From assembly GCA_964442045.1 (NCBI GenBank), contig CAYTWI010000001.1:1-64000 (forward strand): 64,000 nt of DNA, given 5' to 3'. The notes beneath the pieces are model-generated. The model was given only the letters and a program-made list of their open reading frames with translations. It was not told the origin of the DNA and did not search any database. Positions 33,655 through 43,168 of the stretch are shown piece after piece (within the stretch, counting starts at the first letter, position 1; every line of letters starts with the position of its first letter). The translations under genes and the position numbers were made by a program. The stretch comes from JAAFJM01 sp964442045 (lineage in GTDB: Bacteria; Bacteroidota; Bacteroidia; UKL13-3).

Positions 33655-35973
33655 CTAAAACGCAAACACTACCTGCGCTACAAAAGTGCGTGGAGGGTCA
33701 ACCTTACCGGGGCGGGTAGCATACTCGTGGTTGGTTAAGTTGTTAATTAAAAAATTAACCGAAAGGTTTTGGTTAGGCTTATAACCAAAACGGATATTGT
33801 GTACAATATCTGCCGTACCCGCTCGTTTAAAAAACGATTTTACACCGGGCAATAACATTACAAAATCATCTACCTTTTCATAAATGCTGTAATAAAAAAT
33901 ACTATAGCCGAATGTGGCCCTTTTATAAGTTAAATCTAAATCAAATTTGGCGGTAGTACGGTTACGGTAAGATAACATCACTCTTTGCAGATAAGTACCA
34001 CTATCTGCTTTGGCTACACCCAGGCTTTCCATAAACAAGTTAAAATAATTGCCATAGCTATTCAGGCTGTTATCTGCACTTAAGTTAACGGGTAGAGAGT
34101 AAGTATAACCCGTTAATATACGAATCATCAAATCCTTTATTTTGCCTTCGCCCTGCAGGCTTAAATCAAAACCTCCTGCGCGTACATGGCCTACGTTAAA
34201 AGCTTTAAAGCCCAATGGAAAAGGATTTTCAGGCGTTACTTCACTGTGTTGCCCAAATTTAAAATCAATCATGCTGTCGTAATCCTGTATAAAAAATGCA
34301 GCATCTAATGAGGCTACAAAGTTGGCAATTTTAAAACCCTGCTGGATACCAATTTCAGCAGTCCAGCCTTTTTCAGGTACTAAAGCTGGGTTGGGTGATA
34401 TGCTTAAAAAAGAAACACGGTCGCTGATAAATTTTTCGCTGATGGTTGGTATACGATAACCCTCAGAATAGTTGCTGCGCAAATAGGTTTTTTTAGCCAG
34501 CTGGTAGTTAATACCAATACGTTTTAACAAAGCCTTTTCTACCTTGCTCGTATCTTGCGCTACGGCCTCATACCTGAGTCCGCCCGTAATAATTAATTTT
34601 TTATAAGTGAAATCAAGTTGCGAGTAAACGGCTCCTGTTAGTCCACCAAACGAGCCTTTGTAAATACCGTTCACTGCTTGAAAAGCCGTAGTGTATATAC
34701 CACTGTTCAAAGCGAAGTATGTATTTATTTTGTACTTATTGTTATAGTCAAAAGCATACAAATTGGCAATGGCATCATCATCCTTTGGGTAACGTGCTTT
34801 ATCAATTAAACGGGCTATCTGGTACATGCGGAATTTAAAGGCATGCGTCATGTTACCATGTTTTAAATCCAGGTGCGGATCAATACTGAATATACGGTAA
34901 ACATTATCAGCAGGCTTGGAGCCGTTAAACTGTTTTAGTGTTCCGGTATCAGCATCAGCCCATAAAAAAAAGCTACCCGATTTCTCCATCATAAAGTTAC
35001 CATTCAATCCAAAAGTTAAGTTCTTATTTGATTGTGGCCTGTAGCGCGTTTTTACATAAGTTCTTGCCCTGAACTCATCGGTAAATTGTAAGTGGCTGCG
35101 GGTGCTTGAAAGATTGCCGCTCAGCACCAAATCAAAATTACCGAACATTTGTTTATGCGAAAAAAACATACCATTGTTAAATGGTTGTGTGGAGTATTCC
35201 CACCAGTTAATATAACTCCTGTCAAAGTTTTGCGAAATACCCTGATAAGCCTGTATTTTGGTTTGAGGCTTCATGGTAGGCCAGCCCGTGCGTACATTAA
35301 TGGTTCCGTTTAAAGCAGCCGAGCCATACAATACCGAAGCAGCTCCTTTTATTACTTCAATTTGTTCAGCCGCTTCTATGGGTAAAAACTTCCAGCGGGC
35401 ATCGCCCAAATCAGCACCCAGCAAAGGCATATCATCTAGCAAAACAGCAATCCTGTTTCCTGTTCCGTAGCTCCAGCCCACACCGCCTCTTATGCTTGCC
35501 TGCCCATCAGCTACCTGCACACCAGGCAACCTGTTTATAACCTGCGATAAATCGGCAGAGTTGGTGTTTTCAATTAAATAAGGTTTAATGATGCTTACCG
35601 AAGCAATTTCTTTGGCTACCTTTTTCCCTTCGCGCGAACCCGATATAACAACCTGGTCCATTTGGTTATTAAACGCTTCCAGCTCAATGGTAATAACTTT
35701 ATTGGCGCCTTCATCCAGGTCAACATTGTAATATTCAGTTCGGTAACCTATAAACGAAAGCTTTAAAGTATGCTTGCCATAAGTAGTAACCAGTTTAAAA
35801 AAGCCGTTGCTGTCAGTAACAGTTTGTGCACCTTTGTTAATAGATACTACAACATACTCTATTGGCTTTTGGGTGCCTTTATCAATTACGTGTCCGCGTA
35901 TAGTTGCCTGCTGGGCCATGCAAACACTTGCATATAAGAATAGTAATATAAAAAGCGTGTAGAATTTACCCAT
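33655..35973 (-). CDS. TonB-dependent receptor
   Basis: A 772-residue outer-membrane receptor. The signal peptide (LFLYASVCMAQ) is followed by a carboxypeptidase-like regulatory domain (TIRGHVIDKGTQKPIEYVVV, about 22-110). A plug domain comes next with NRLPGVQVADGQASIRGGVG and EQIEVIKGAASVLYGSAALNGTINV, then a 22-strand-type barrel ending in the typical FVAQVVFAF with C-terminal Phe. It imports a scarce ligand with TonB energy. No SusD partner is adjacent, so it is not a standard glycan locus; a siderophore or cofactor substrate is more likely but unproven. Confidence 0.92.
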   Translation of the reverse strand: MGKFYTLFILLFLYASVCMAQQATIRGHVIDKGTQKPIEYVVVSINKGAQTVTDSNGFFKLVTTYGKHTLKLSFIGYRTEYYNVDLDEGANKVITIELEAFNNQMDQVVISGSREGKKVAKEIASVSIIKPYLIENTNSADLSQVINRLPGVQVADGQASIRGGVGWSYGTGNRIAVLLDDMPLLGADLGDARWKFLPIEAAEQIEVIKGAASVLYGSAALNGTINVRTGWPTMKPQTKIQAYQGISQNFDRSYINWWEYSTQPFNNGMFFSHKQMFGNFDLVLSGNLSSTRSHLQFTDEFRARTYVKTRYRPQSNKNLTFGLNGNFMMEKSGSFFLWADADTGTLKQFNGSKPADNVYRIFSIDPHLDLKHGNMTHAFKFRMYQIARLIDKARYPKDDDAIANLYAFDYNNKYKINTYFALNSGIYTTAFQAVNGIYKGSFGGLTGAVYSQLDFTYKKLIITGGLRYEAVAQDTSKVEKALLKRIGINYQLAKKTYLRSNYSEGYRIPTISEKFISDRVSFLSISPNPALVPEKGWTAEIGIQQGFKIANFVASLDAAFFIQDYDSMIDFKFGQHSEVTPENPFPLGFKAFNVGHVRAGGFDLSLQGEGKIKDLMIRILTGYTYSLPVNLSADNSLNSYGNYFNLFMESLGVAKADSGTYLQRVMLSYRNRTTAKFDLDLTYKRATFGYSIFYYSIYEKVDDFVMLLPGVKSFFKRAGTADIVHNIRFGYKPNQNLSVNFLINNLTNHEYATRPGKVDPPRTFVAQVVFAF

Positions 35974-36081
35974 GCAACAGATTCATGTTTTGTCCAATCA
36001 ACAAATATGTATAAAAAAATGATGGAATGCTACTTTAGAAAAAAACTGCTGTCCGTGCTATATTTTGAGCAAAACCATTAT

Positions 36082-36112
36082 TTTGCACCCTATAAATGCA
36101 AAATACTTTTTG
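36082..36112 (+). promoter_or_regulatory. Predicted promoter of galE
   Basis: TTTG at 36082-36085, 18-base spacer, TACTTTTTG at 36104-36112 (TAnnTTTG with one extra T), 17 bases before the ATG. Confidence 0.4.
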
Positions 36113-36129
36113 CTTAATATTTTAAATAA

Positions 36130-37143
36130 ATGAAAATACTTGTTACAGGCGGAACTGGTTATATAGGTTCGCATACCATTGTTGAATTATATAATGCAGG
36201 GCACGAAGTAGTGGCAATTGATAATTTTGATAACTCATATCCGGACGTATTAACCAACATTGAAAAAATAACAGGTAAAAAAGTTGATTTTATAGAGGTT
36301 GATATACGCGATAAAAAAGCTTTAACTGATTTTATAGTAAGCAGGAAAGGAATAGATGCTGTTATACATTTTGCAGCATTTAAAGCCGTTGGCGAAAGCG
36401 TAAAAAATCCTTTAAAGTATTACGAAAACAATGTAGGCGGAACGGTTAATTTATTATATGCTATGCAGGAAGCTGGCATTACGCAAATAGCCTTCTCATC
36501 ATCGTGTACCGTTTATGGCGAAGCCAATCCACCCGTTGATGAAAATACCGAAATGCCTAAAGCACAATCGCCTTATGGCAACACCAAACAAATTTGCGAA
36601 GAGGTATTGTTTGATTATACACAAGCCAGCGACTTAAAAGTAGTATCTTTACGTTATTTCAATCCGGTTGGAGCACATAGCTCTGCTTTAATTGGCGAGC
36701 TGCCTATTGGTGTGCCTAATAACTTAGTACCGTTTATAACACAAACGGCCATTGGCAAACGTGAGGTATTAACTGTGTTTGGTAACGATTACCCTACACC
36801 TGACGGAACCTGTATACGCGATTATATACACGTAGTTGACTTAGCCAAAGCACATGTAAAAGCCATAGAGTTTTTACAGCAAAAAAAATACACTGAAAGT
36901 TACAGCGTATTTAATTTAGGCACCGGCAATGGTAACTCCGTATTAGAAGTTATACAATCGTTTGAAAAAGTAACAGGCGTAAAAGTAAATTATAAAATAG
37001 GTCCGCGCAGGGCAGGCGATGTGGTACAGATATATGCCAATTGCGATAAAGCTACCAACGTATTAGGCTGGAAAACAGAACTTGATTTAGATAGTTGTAT
37101 GCAAACAGCCTGGGCCTGGGAAAAACAGTTAGCGGGTAAATAA
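36130..37143 (+). CDS. galE: UDP-glucose 4-epimerase
   Basis: A 337-residue short-chain dehydrogenase-type epimerase interconverting UDP-glucose and UDP-galactose. The NAD-binding motif is VTGGTGYIGSHT; VIHFAAFKAVGESV, SSSCTVYGE, the catalytic pair in SPYGNTKQICEE (Tyr and Lys of YxxxK), RYFNPVGAH and the GTCIRDYIHVVDLA motif are all GalE-type. Length is standard. With rfbB 116 bases downstream it supplies nucleotide sugars for surface polysaccharides. Confidence 0.95.
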   Translation: MKILVTGGTGYIGSHTIVELYNAGHEVVAIDNFDNSYPDVLTNIEKITGKKVDFIEVDIRDKKALTDFIVSRKGIDAVIHFAAFKAVGESVKNPLKYYENNVGGTVNLLYAMQEAGITQIAFSSSCTVYGEANPPVDENTEMPKAQSPYGNTKQICEEVLFDYTQASDLKVVSLRYFNPVGAHSSALIGELPIGVPNNLVPFITQTAIGKREVLTVFGNDYPTPDGTCIRDYIHVVDLAKAHVKAIEFLQQKKYTESYSVFNLGTGNGNSVLEVIQSFEKVTGVKVNYKIGPRRAGDVVQIYANCDKATNVLGWKTELDLDSCMQTAWAWEKQLAGK

Positions 37144-37167
37144 ATAATAGCAACAGGCCGCTGGCTT

Positions 37168-37250
37168 CCGATAGTTATCGGGATGGTTGCCGGCTGGCTT
37201 ATTTAATAAATTATAACAAATTGCTAGTTGCCAGAAGCTAGCTGCCAGAA
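37168..37250. repeat. Short palindrome and 14-base tandem repeat between galE and rfbB
   Basis: CCGATAGTTATCGG is a perfect palindrome at 37168-37181. GCTAGTTGCCAGAA (37223-37236) is repeated directly with one change as GCTAGCTGCCAGAA (37237-37250). Confidence 0.6.
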
Positions 37251-37259
37251 GCAAAAAAT

Positions 37260-38315
37260 ATGAAAAGAAAAATATTAATAACGGGAGGAGCAGGTTTTAT
37301 AGGCTCGCATGTAGTACGTTTATTTGTAAATAAATACCCCGATTACCAAATATACAATTTAGATAAGTTAACCTATGCAGGTAATTTAAAAAACCTGACT
37401 GATATTGAAAATGCACCCAACTACCATTTTGTAAAAGTTGATTTGGTGGATGCAACAGCAGTTAATAATTTATTTAACGAGCACCAGTTTGATTCAGTTA
37501 TACATTTGGCAGCCGAAAGCCATGTGGACAGAAGCATAACAAACCCAATGGACTTTGTAATGACCAATGTGGTTGGAACCGTTAATTTATTGAATGCAGC
37601 CAAAGACTGCTGGAAAGGCAATATGGAAGGTAAGTTGTTTTACCATGTATCAACCGATGAAGTGTATGGCAGCTTGCACGATGGCGGTTTCTTTTTAGAA
37701 ACCACTTCATACGATCCGCAAAGCCCATACTCAGCCAGTAAAGCAGCCAGCGATCATTTTGTGCGTGCTTACCACAATACCTACAAAATTCCGGTGGTAT
37801 TAACCAATTGCTCTAACAACTACGGACCAAACCAGTTCCCGGAAAAATTAGTTCCTTTGTTTATTAATAATATTAGAAACAACAAACCATTGCCTGTTTA
37901 TGGCAAAGGCGAAAATGTACGCGATTGGTTATATGTAGTTGACCATGCCCGTGCTATTGATGTGGTGTACCACAAAGGTAAAGTTGGCGAAACCTATAAT
38001 ATAGGTGGCTTTAACGAGTGGACCAACATAGACCTGATAAAAGTAATTTGTAAAACAATGGACAGGATATTAGGTCGCCCGGAAGGAGAAAGCGAAAAGT
38101 TGATTACTTATGTAACCGACAGGGCCGGTCACGATTTACGTTATGCCATTGATGCCAATAAAATAATGAAAGAGTTAGGTTGGGAACCAAGCTTGCAGTT
38201 TGAGCAAGGGATAGAAGAAACCATTAACTGGTATATGAACAACCAGCAATGGATGGACGAAGTAACCAGTGGTGACTATGCTAAATACTACGATAAAATG
38301 TATGCAAGTCGCTAA
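37260..38315 (+). CDS. rfbB: dTDP-glucose 4,6-dehydratase
   Basis: A 351-residue nucleotide-sugar dehydratase, second step of dTDP-rhamnose and related deoxysugar synthesis. Motifs: ITGGAGFIGSHVVR, HLAAESHVDRSI, the catalytic region VSTDEVYGSL, SPYSASKAASDHFVRAY with YxxxK, TNCSNNYGPNQFPEKLVPL, GENVRDWLYVVDHARAI and YNIGGFNEWTN. Everything needed for activity is present. The other rml genes (rfbA, C, D) are not in the window. A perfect terminator follows. Confidence 0.95.
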   Translation: MKRKILITGGAGFIGSHVVRLFVNKYPDYQIYNLDKLTYAGNLKNLTDIENAPNYHFVKVDLVDATAVNNLFNEHQFDSVIHLAAESHVDRSITNPMDFVMTNVVGTVNLLNAAKDCWKGNMEGKLFYHVSTDEVYGSLHDGGFFLETTSYDPQSPYSASKAASDHFVRAYHNTYKIPVVLTNCSNNYGPNQFPEKLVPLFINNIRNNKPLPVYGKGENVRDWLYVVDHARAIDVVYHKGKVGETYNIGGFNEWTNIDLIKVICKTMDRILGRPEGESEKLITYVTDRAGHDLRYAIDANKIMKELGWEPSLQFEQGIEETINWYMNNQQWMDEVTSGDYAKYYDKMYASR

Positions 38316-38332
38316 CTAAAAATATAAGCTAC

Positions 38333-38372
38333 TAAAAAAGCCTTTGTTAAATATTTAACAAAGGCTTTTTTA
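38333..38372. terminator. Bidirectional terminator after rfbB
   Basis: AAAAAAGCCTTTGTTAA and its exact complement TTAACAAAGGCTTTTTT with a short ATA-type centre, between converging genes. Confidence 0.92.
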
Positions 38373-38389
38373 GTAAATAGTAAATGTAA

Positions 38390-38989
38390 TTATAGCGCAA
38401 TAAGCATCCATGTAAAGCCTAAAGCCAGTCCGGCTAAAAGCTGTAAAATGTTATGAGCCATGGCAAATAAACGAGCAGTGCCTACGGCTCCTGCTACCAA
38501 AAGTGTAACAAGGATTGGTATGCGAAGGTCCTGTTGTGTAAAAATATTGACCATTACCAATAAGCCTAAAACAGAGCCTATACTGGCCATGTGTACACTT
38601 ATTTTCCAGAAATTATTAATAATGGCAATACATACTACCGTACCGCTGCAAGCCAGTAAATACTTTAAAATAATGGTTGAAACACCCACCTTTTGCAGCA
38701 TATAAAAGCTTACAATATAACCCAAAGCAGTAATGGCAAAAGGCCATTTGCGTTCGTTTTTATCTCTTAGTTCAAAGCTGCTTATTTGCTTGGTTAGTTT
38801 TAAAATTAATACCGACAGCATAGGCATAATAACAGTAAAGGCAGTTATAAGTAATATAATTATATTTTTACCTTTAGTATTAAGAGCCGCCAGTGAAGGA
38901 AATAAAATAAAAAGCAATAACAGTCCTATGGTATTTACAAATACCGGATGAAAAGTGATAGAAACTAAGTTTTGGGTTGAATGTCTCAT
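38390..38989 (-). CDS. PAP2-like integral membrane protein with a weakened active site
   Basis: A 199-residue protein with about six hydrophobic helices. The pattern LRDKNERKWPF, then KISVHMASIGSVLG and TARLFAMAHNILQLLAG, follows the three-part layout of PAP2 phosphatases (KxxxxxxRP, PSGH, SRxxxxxHxxxD). Both expected histidines are kept (in VHMAS and MAHNI), but the Pro-Ser-Gly and the final Asp are changed. It may be a lipid phosphatase relative or a non-catalytic homologue. Its ATG overlaps the ridA stop (TAATG), so it is translated from the same transcript. Confidence 0.6.
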   Translation of the reverse strand: MRHSTQNLVSITFHPVFVNTIGLLLLFILFPSLAALNTKGKNIIILLITAFTVIMPMLSVLILKLTKQISSFELRDKNERKWPFAITALGYIVSFYMLQKVGVSTIILKYLLACSGTVVCIAIINNFWKISVHMASIGSVLGLLVMVNIFTQQDLRIPILVTLLVAGAVGTARLFAMAHNILQLLAGLALGFTWMLIAL

Positions 38990-39369
38990 TAATTAACGGC
39001 TACTACACTTATTTCAACGTTAGCGTTTAGCGGTAATTTTACAACCTGTACTGTTTCACGGGCCGGGAAATCACCTGTAAAATAACTGCCATACACCTCA
39101 TTAATAGCAGCAAAATCACCCAAATCAGTGCAATAAATGGTTGTTTTTACTACATGGCTAAAATTCATTCCGGCCGCTTCTAATATGGCTTTTAAGTTTT
39201 CCATTACTTTGGCCGTTTCAGCCTTAATATCGGTTTGAATCATTTCGCCTGTAGCAGCATCTTTAGCTACTTGTCCGCTGGTGTATAAAGTATTGCCTAT
39301 TAATACAGAATGGCTATATGGGCCAATAGGAGCAGGGGCATTAGGACTGGTTATAATTTTCTTTTCCAT
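38989..39369 (-). CDS. ridA: RidA-family enamine/imine deaminase
   Basis: From ATG 39369 the protein has 126 residues: MEKKIITSPNAPAPIGPYSHSV, YTSGQVAKDA, then LKAILEAAGMNFSHVVKTTIYCTDLGDF, INEVYGSYF and the active-site FPARETVQVVKLP with the conserved Arg. RidA hydrolyses reactive enamines made by PLP enzymes such as threonine dehydratase. The frame is open to 39513 and that stretch looks like a signal peptide, but it is antisense to the start of the divergent gene at 39414 and would lengthen a normally compact cytosolic protein, so I chose the inner start. Confidence 0.9.
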   Translation of the reverse strand: MEKKIITSPNAPAPIGPYSHSVLIGNTLYTSGQVAKDAATGEMIQTDIKAETAKVMENLKAILEAAGMNFSHVVKTTIYCTDLGDFAAINEVYGSYFTGDFPARETVQVVKLPLNANVEISVVAVN

Positions 39370-39413
39370 TTTTTTGTGGTTTTTAGTTTTGTTAGATTTA
39401 ATTTGCTGCGAAT

Positions 39414-40100
39414 ATGAAAATTTTGGCAAAAGGAAACAGCAAAAGAATAGAAGAATTGAAACAAAAACTTTCATTGCCTGATTATGAGATAGATTGTATG
39501 GACGAAAATACAAACTTTATTTCACAAGATGGCATATACGATGCAATTTTTGATTTGAATTTTGATGAACAGGATGCTTATTCCTTTAATTCATATACAG
39601 GTTTAAAAAGCACACCTGTTTTTGTTTGTGCCGTAAAAAATAGTTTGGCGGGTATGTTATACGCTGCCAAAGAGGGGGGGCATTTTCCTCTCTTTGGTAT
39701 TAACAGTATTGATACTTTTATAAACAGGAGCCTGCTGGAAGTAAGCATGGCCGATGAAAAATATACAGACCTTCTGACCACTACATTAGCCCGATTAAAC
39801 TGGAACTATAAAATAGTGGCCGACAGGGTAGGTATGGTTACACCACGCGTTGTTTGTATGATTATAAACGAAGCCTGCTATACTTTGCAGGAAGGTACTG
39901 CTACCATGGCCGATATTGACATCAGCATGAAGCTGGGTACCAATTACCCCTTAGGTCCTTTTGAGTGGGCTGATAAAATAGGCGTTAAACATGTGTATGA
40001 AATATTAGAAGCTGTTTATAACGATACCCATGACGAACGTTATAAAATATGTCCTTTACTAAAAACTAAGTATTTGCGTTATGAAAATTTTTTTAACTAA
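39414..40100 (+). CDS. 3-hydroxyacyl-CoA dehydrogenase C-terminal-domain protein without a normal NAD-binding motif
   Basis: The C-terminal half of this 228-residue protein (about 135-225) is a good 3HCDH helical domain: VADRVGMVTPRVVCMIINEACYTLQEG, DIDISMKLGTNYPLGPFEWAD and GVKHVYEILEAVYN. The N-terminal half keeps the beta-alpha size of a shortened Rossmann-like fold but starts MKILAKGNSKRIEELK, with no GxGxxG, and lacks the catalytic His-Glu context of full dehydrogenases. It is likely a specialised relative rather than an active beta-oxidation enzyme. It is divergent from ridA with 44 bases between starts. Confidence 0.75.
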   Translation: MKILAKGNSKRIEELKQKLSLPDYEIDCMDENTNFISQDGIYDAIFDLNFDEQDAYSFNSYTGLKSTPVFVCAVKNSLAGMLYAAKEGGHFPLFGINSIDTFINRSLLEVSMADEKYTDLLTTTLARLNWNYKIVADRVGMVTPRVVCMIINEACYTLQEGTATMADIDISMKLGTNYPLGPFEWADKIGVKHVYEILEAVYNDTHDERYKICPLLKTKYLRYENFFN

Positions 40101-40136
40101 ACGCATTTTACTTATTTAATAAATCCATTATCCATT

Positions 40137-42584
40137 TTGAATAAATTACTTTTAAGCTTTTGTGCTTTATATTTTAGTTTAACTGCATTAGCGCAACCGG
40201 GCAACCCCAGAACCGTTCAGCCTGTGCCCGCCCCGGGTGTAGTATTGGCTACCTTTACCGATAATAAAACAAATAAGCCTATAGAGTATGTTACGGTTTC
40301 GCTGCAACGTATGCCCGACTCAGTAACCATAAACGGAACTACGACTACCAAAAAAGGTGAGATAAAACTAGAAAATGTACCCTATGGCTTGTACCGATTA
40401 AAGGCTAGTTTTATTGGTTACAAGAGCACTTTTAGCTCCGTATTTAAAGTTACACCACAAGAAACTACAGTTGATATAGGCGTTATTCAATTGGAAGCAG
40501 CATCCAAAACGTTAAAGCAGGTAGAAATAAACAGCGAAAAAACCGACTTCAGCAATCAACTGGATAAGAAAACATACAACGTAGGCAAGAACATAACCAA
40601 TATAGGCGGTTCCGCTACCGATGTATTACAAAATATTCCCTCGGTAAACGTAGATATGGATGGTAAAATAAGTTTACGTGGCAGCGAAAATGTAACCATT
40701 TTAATTGATGGAAAACCAAGTACCTTAACAGGCGCCAACCGTCAGGCCATATTACAACAGTTACCAGCCAATGCCATAAGCGAAGTAGAAGTAATTACAA
40801 ATCCTTCCGCCAAATACGATGCTGATGGAATGGCAGGCATTATCAATATAAAAACGAAAAAAGATAAGTTGAAAGGCTTTAATGCCAATACACAGGCTAC
40901 CGTTGGAACAAGAGATAAATATTCATTCAACCTGGGTTTAAACAACCGTACAGCCAAATATAATTTATATGGTAATTACTCATACAGACATGAGCGCAGG
41001 GAGTTTTATGGAAGAGGTGAGCAGCAAAATTTTTTCGATACCGTTAACAATTCATTTACCAGCAAATCTGATGGGCATAACGTAAACGACTTTCATACAG
41101 GCAGGGCAGGGATAGATTTGTTTTTAAACAACTATAATACTTTAAGCTTTTCAGGTGGCATAAGCAGTAATATTAGTACCAAACCCGAGTATATACAGTT
41201 TGATTATTTCGATAATGAAAAACAACCTTCCGCCAATTTTAAAAGAAACAACTACAGCACTGAAGATAACTTAACGCTGGATGCTACCGCTGATTATAAG
41301 AAAACAAGTAAAAAAAATAAATCAGAATTAACAGCTAGTGCCACCATAAGCCATAACAATAGAAGTGCTGTTGATGATTATAACAATCCTGCACCCATAC
41401 CCATGCAGCGCAACCAAAATACCAATAACTTTACTACGTTTATTGCGCAGGTTGATTACCAGTTACCACTATCGTTTGGTAAATGGGAAAACGGTTTAAA
41501 AACAACCAATCGTTTAATCGATAACAATCAGGTGGGTACTCGCCTGAATGCAAGTTCAAACGAGTTTGATTACGATGCAAAAATCAGCAACCATTTTATT
41601 TATAAAGAACAAGTAAATGCTGCCTATACCATGTTTAGCAGCAAAAAAGGAAAATTCGATTTTCAGGCAGGTTTAAGAGCAGAATTGGCCTTAACCGAAG
41701 GCAATTCAAAAACAACAGATAGCTCATTTAGCAGAGATTACTTTAACCTGTTTCCAAGTGGTTATGTAAAATATGCATTGACCAAAACACAGGATATACA
41801 GCTTGGCTATAGCCGCAGAGTAAACAGGCCCAACATGGAAGCCTTAAACCCTTTTGTTGATTATAGCGATTCCATTAATTTACGCAAAGGTAATCCTGCT
41901 ATCAGGCCCGAGTATATTCACAGTGTAGAGTTGAGTTACTTAACCCAGTTTAAAAAATTAAATTTCAGTACCACACTTTACTACCGTTATACTGAAAACA
42001 TGATATCGCGCTTACGTACGGTGAACGAATTAACAGGCCAGTCTATTATGACCTTTTATAATTTCAGTTCATCAGAAAATACAGGGGTAGAAGTAATAGT
42101 ACGTTATAGCTTTGATAAATTAGGCTCTTTAATGCTAAGTGGAAACTGGTTTAAAAATGTAATTAATGGTAACAATGTATTAAGCGATTTGCAATCAGAA
42201 ATAACCACATGGAACGCGCGTTTTACTTATAGCTTACCATTACCCAAAGGATTCTTTTTCCAGGCCAACGGTATGTATATGGCACCTATGCGTAACGGAC
42301 AAAATACCATCAGTGGTATGAACGGGGTAGATGCCGGTTTACGCAAAGATTTCATGAAGGGCAAACTGCAACTGGGATTAAACATAACCGATGTTTTTGA
42401 TATACGCCAGTTTAACGTAAGGCAGGATGGAACCAATTTTGTGTACGATGGTATGCGTAAACGCGAAAGCAGGATAGGTACTTTCTCTTTAAGCTACCGT
42501 TTTGGAAGCAATGAAAGCCCGTTTACCAAGAAAAAAATAACCCCTGCGGGGCAACCTACAGAGAACATGGATGTAGGCTTTTAG
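40137..42584 (+). CDS. TonB-receptor-like outer-membrane beta-barrel protein (PF14905 type)
   Basis: An 815-residue protein, TTG start, with signal peptide SFCALYFSLTALAQ. A carboxypeptidase-like domain (ATFTDNKTNKPIEYVTVSLQ, about 35-125) precedes a plug (VLQNIPSVNVDMDGKISLRG, VEVITNPSAKYDADGMAGIINIKT). A large barrel follows with QLGYSRRVNRPNMEALNPFVDYSD and LRKGNPAIRPEYIHSVELSY, typical of the outer membrane beta-barrel family 14905. It ends in GTFSLSYRFGS with a polar tail. These proteins resemble TonB receptors but often lack a clear TonB box; the ligand is unknown. Confidence 0.88.
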   Translation: MNKLLLSFCALYFSLTALAQPGNPRTVQPVPAPGVVLATFTDNKTNKPIEYVTVSLQRMPDSVTINGTTTTKKGEIKLENVPYGLYRLKASFIGYKSTFSSVFKVTPQETTVDIGVIQLEAASKTLKQVEINSEKTDFSNQLDKKTYNVGKNITNIGGSATDVLQNIPSVNVDMDGKISLRGSENVTILIDGKPSTLTGANRQAILQQLPANAISEVEVITNPSAKYDADGMAGIINIKTKKDKLKGFNANTQATVGTRDKYSFNLGLNNRTAKYNLYGNYSYRHERREFYGRGEQQNFFDTVNNSFTSKSDGHNVNDFHTGRAGIDLFLNNYNTLSFSGGISSNISTKPEYIQFDYFDNEKQPSANFKRNNYSTEDNLTLDATADYKKTSKKNKSELTASATISHNNRSAVDDYNNPAPIPMQRNQNTNNFTTFIAQVDYQLPLSFGKWENGLKTTNRLIDNNQVGTRLNASSNEFDYDAKISNHFIYKEQVNAAYTMFSSKKGKFDFQAGLRAELALTEGNSKTTDSSFSRDYFNLFPSGYVKYALTKTQDIQLGYSRRVNRPNMEALNPFVDYSDSINLRKGNPAIRPEYIHSVELSYLTQFKKLNFSTTLYYRYTENMISRLRTVNELTGQSIMTFYNFSSSENTGVEVIVRYSFDKLGSLMLSGNWFKNVINGNNVLSDLQSEITTWNARFTYSLPLPKGFFFQANGMYMAPMRNGQNTISGMNGVDAGLRKDFMKGKLQLGLNITDVFDIRQFNVRQDGTNFVYDGMRKRESRIGTFSLSYRFGSNESPFTKKKITPAGQPTENMDVGF

Positions 42585-42655
42585 TTTAAATAAGAAATTT
42601 TTAATAATACATCAAAACCAGAAACAATATATTTACACCGTTAGTTTTTAACAGC

Positions 42656-43168
42656 ATGATAAAACAAGTTGCCATTATATTAATCAGTTTGCTTATGCTA
42701 AGTAGTTTTACTACCCAGCAACAACAACAGCAAAAAGAGCACCCTACTTTAACCAAAATGAAAGCAGGTTATTACCTGTATTTAGATAACGGCTTTGAGC
42801 AAATTGATTTGTACAAAAGCATAGAAGTAAAAAAGAATTTCTTTAAAATAGGTACCCCCCGTGTAGTATTGGCACCTAAAATTGGCCATTTGGCGCGCAA
42901 AAATTGTATAACCGGTTTTGCCCTTTTATTAACTACTTCAAACCCGATGGGTAATCCTGAAAACACAAAAAATACCTACAGTATAAAAGGTAATTTTTTT
43001 GGTAAAGAAGCTTGTACTGCCATTGCAAAACTACCTTCGGAAAGTGTGCTTACCTTTACCGAAATAGATTTAAATACCACCGATTTAGATGGTCCTAATT
43101 TAAAAGGTATAAGACCTAAAAAACCGGGCCAGTTGCCAATTGGTTTTACTGTTTATGTATTAGATTAA
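42656..43168 (+). CDS. Exported protein of unknown function with a Gln run
   Basis: A 170-residue product with a signal peptide (IILISLLMLSSFTT) followed at once by a run of six glutamines. The mature part has YYLYLDNGFEQIDLYKSIEV, KIGHLARKNCITGFALLL and LPIGFTVYVLD. I recognise no family. The 3' end overlaps the convergent radical SAM gene by four bases. Confidence 0.6.
   Translation: MIKQVAIILISLLMLSSFTTQQQQQQKEHPTLTKMKAGYYLYLDNGFEQIDLYKSIEVKKNFFKIGTPRVVLAPKIGHLARKNCITGFALLLTTSNPMGNPENTKNTYSIKGNFFGKEACTAIAKLPSESVLTFTEIDLNTTDLDGPNLKGIRPKKPGQLPIGFTVYVLD

Noticed and set aside
39370..39513. Secreted form of the RidA protein using the upstream start and its signal-like peptide
   Set aside because: The hydrophobic stretch is the antisense of an AAA-rich coding start of the divergent gene, which yields Phe/Leu by chance; RidA proteins normally begin at the inner Met.
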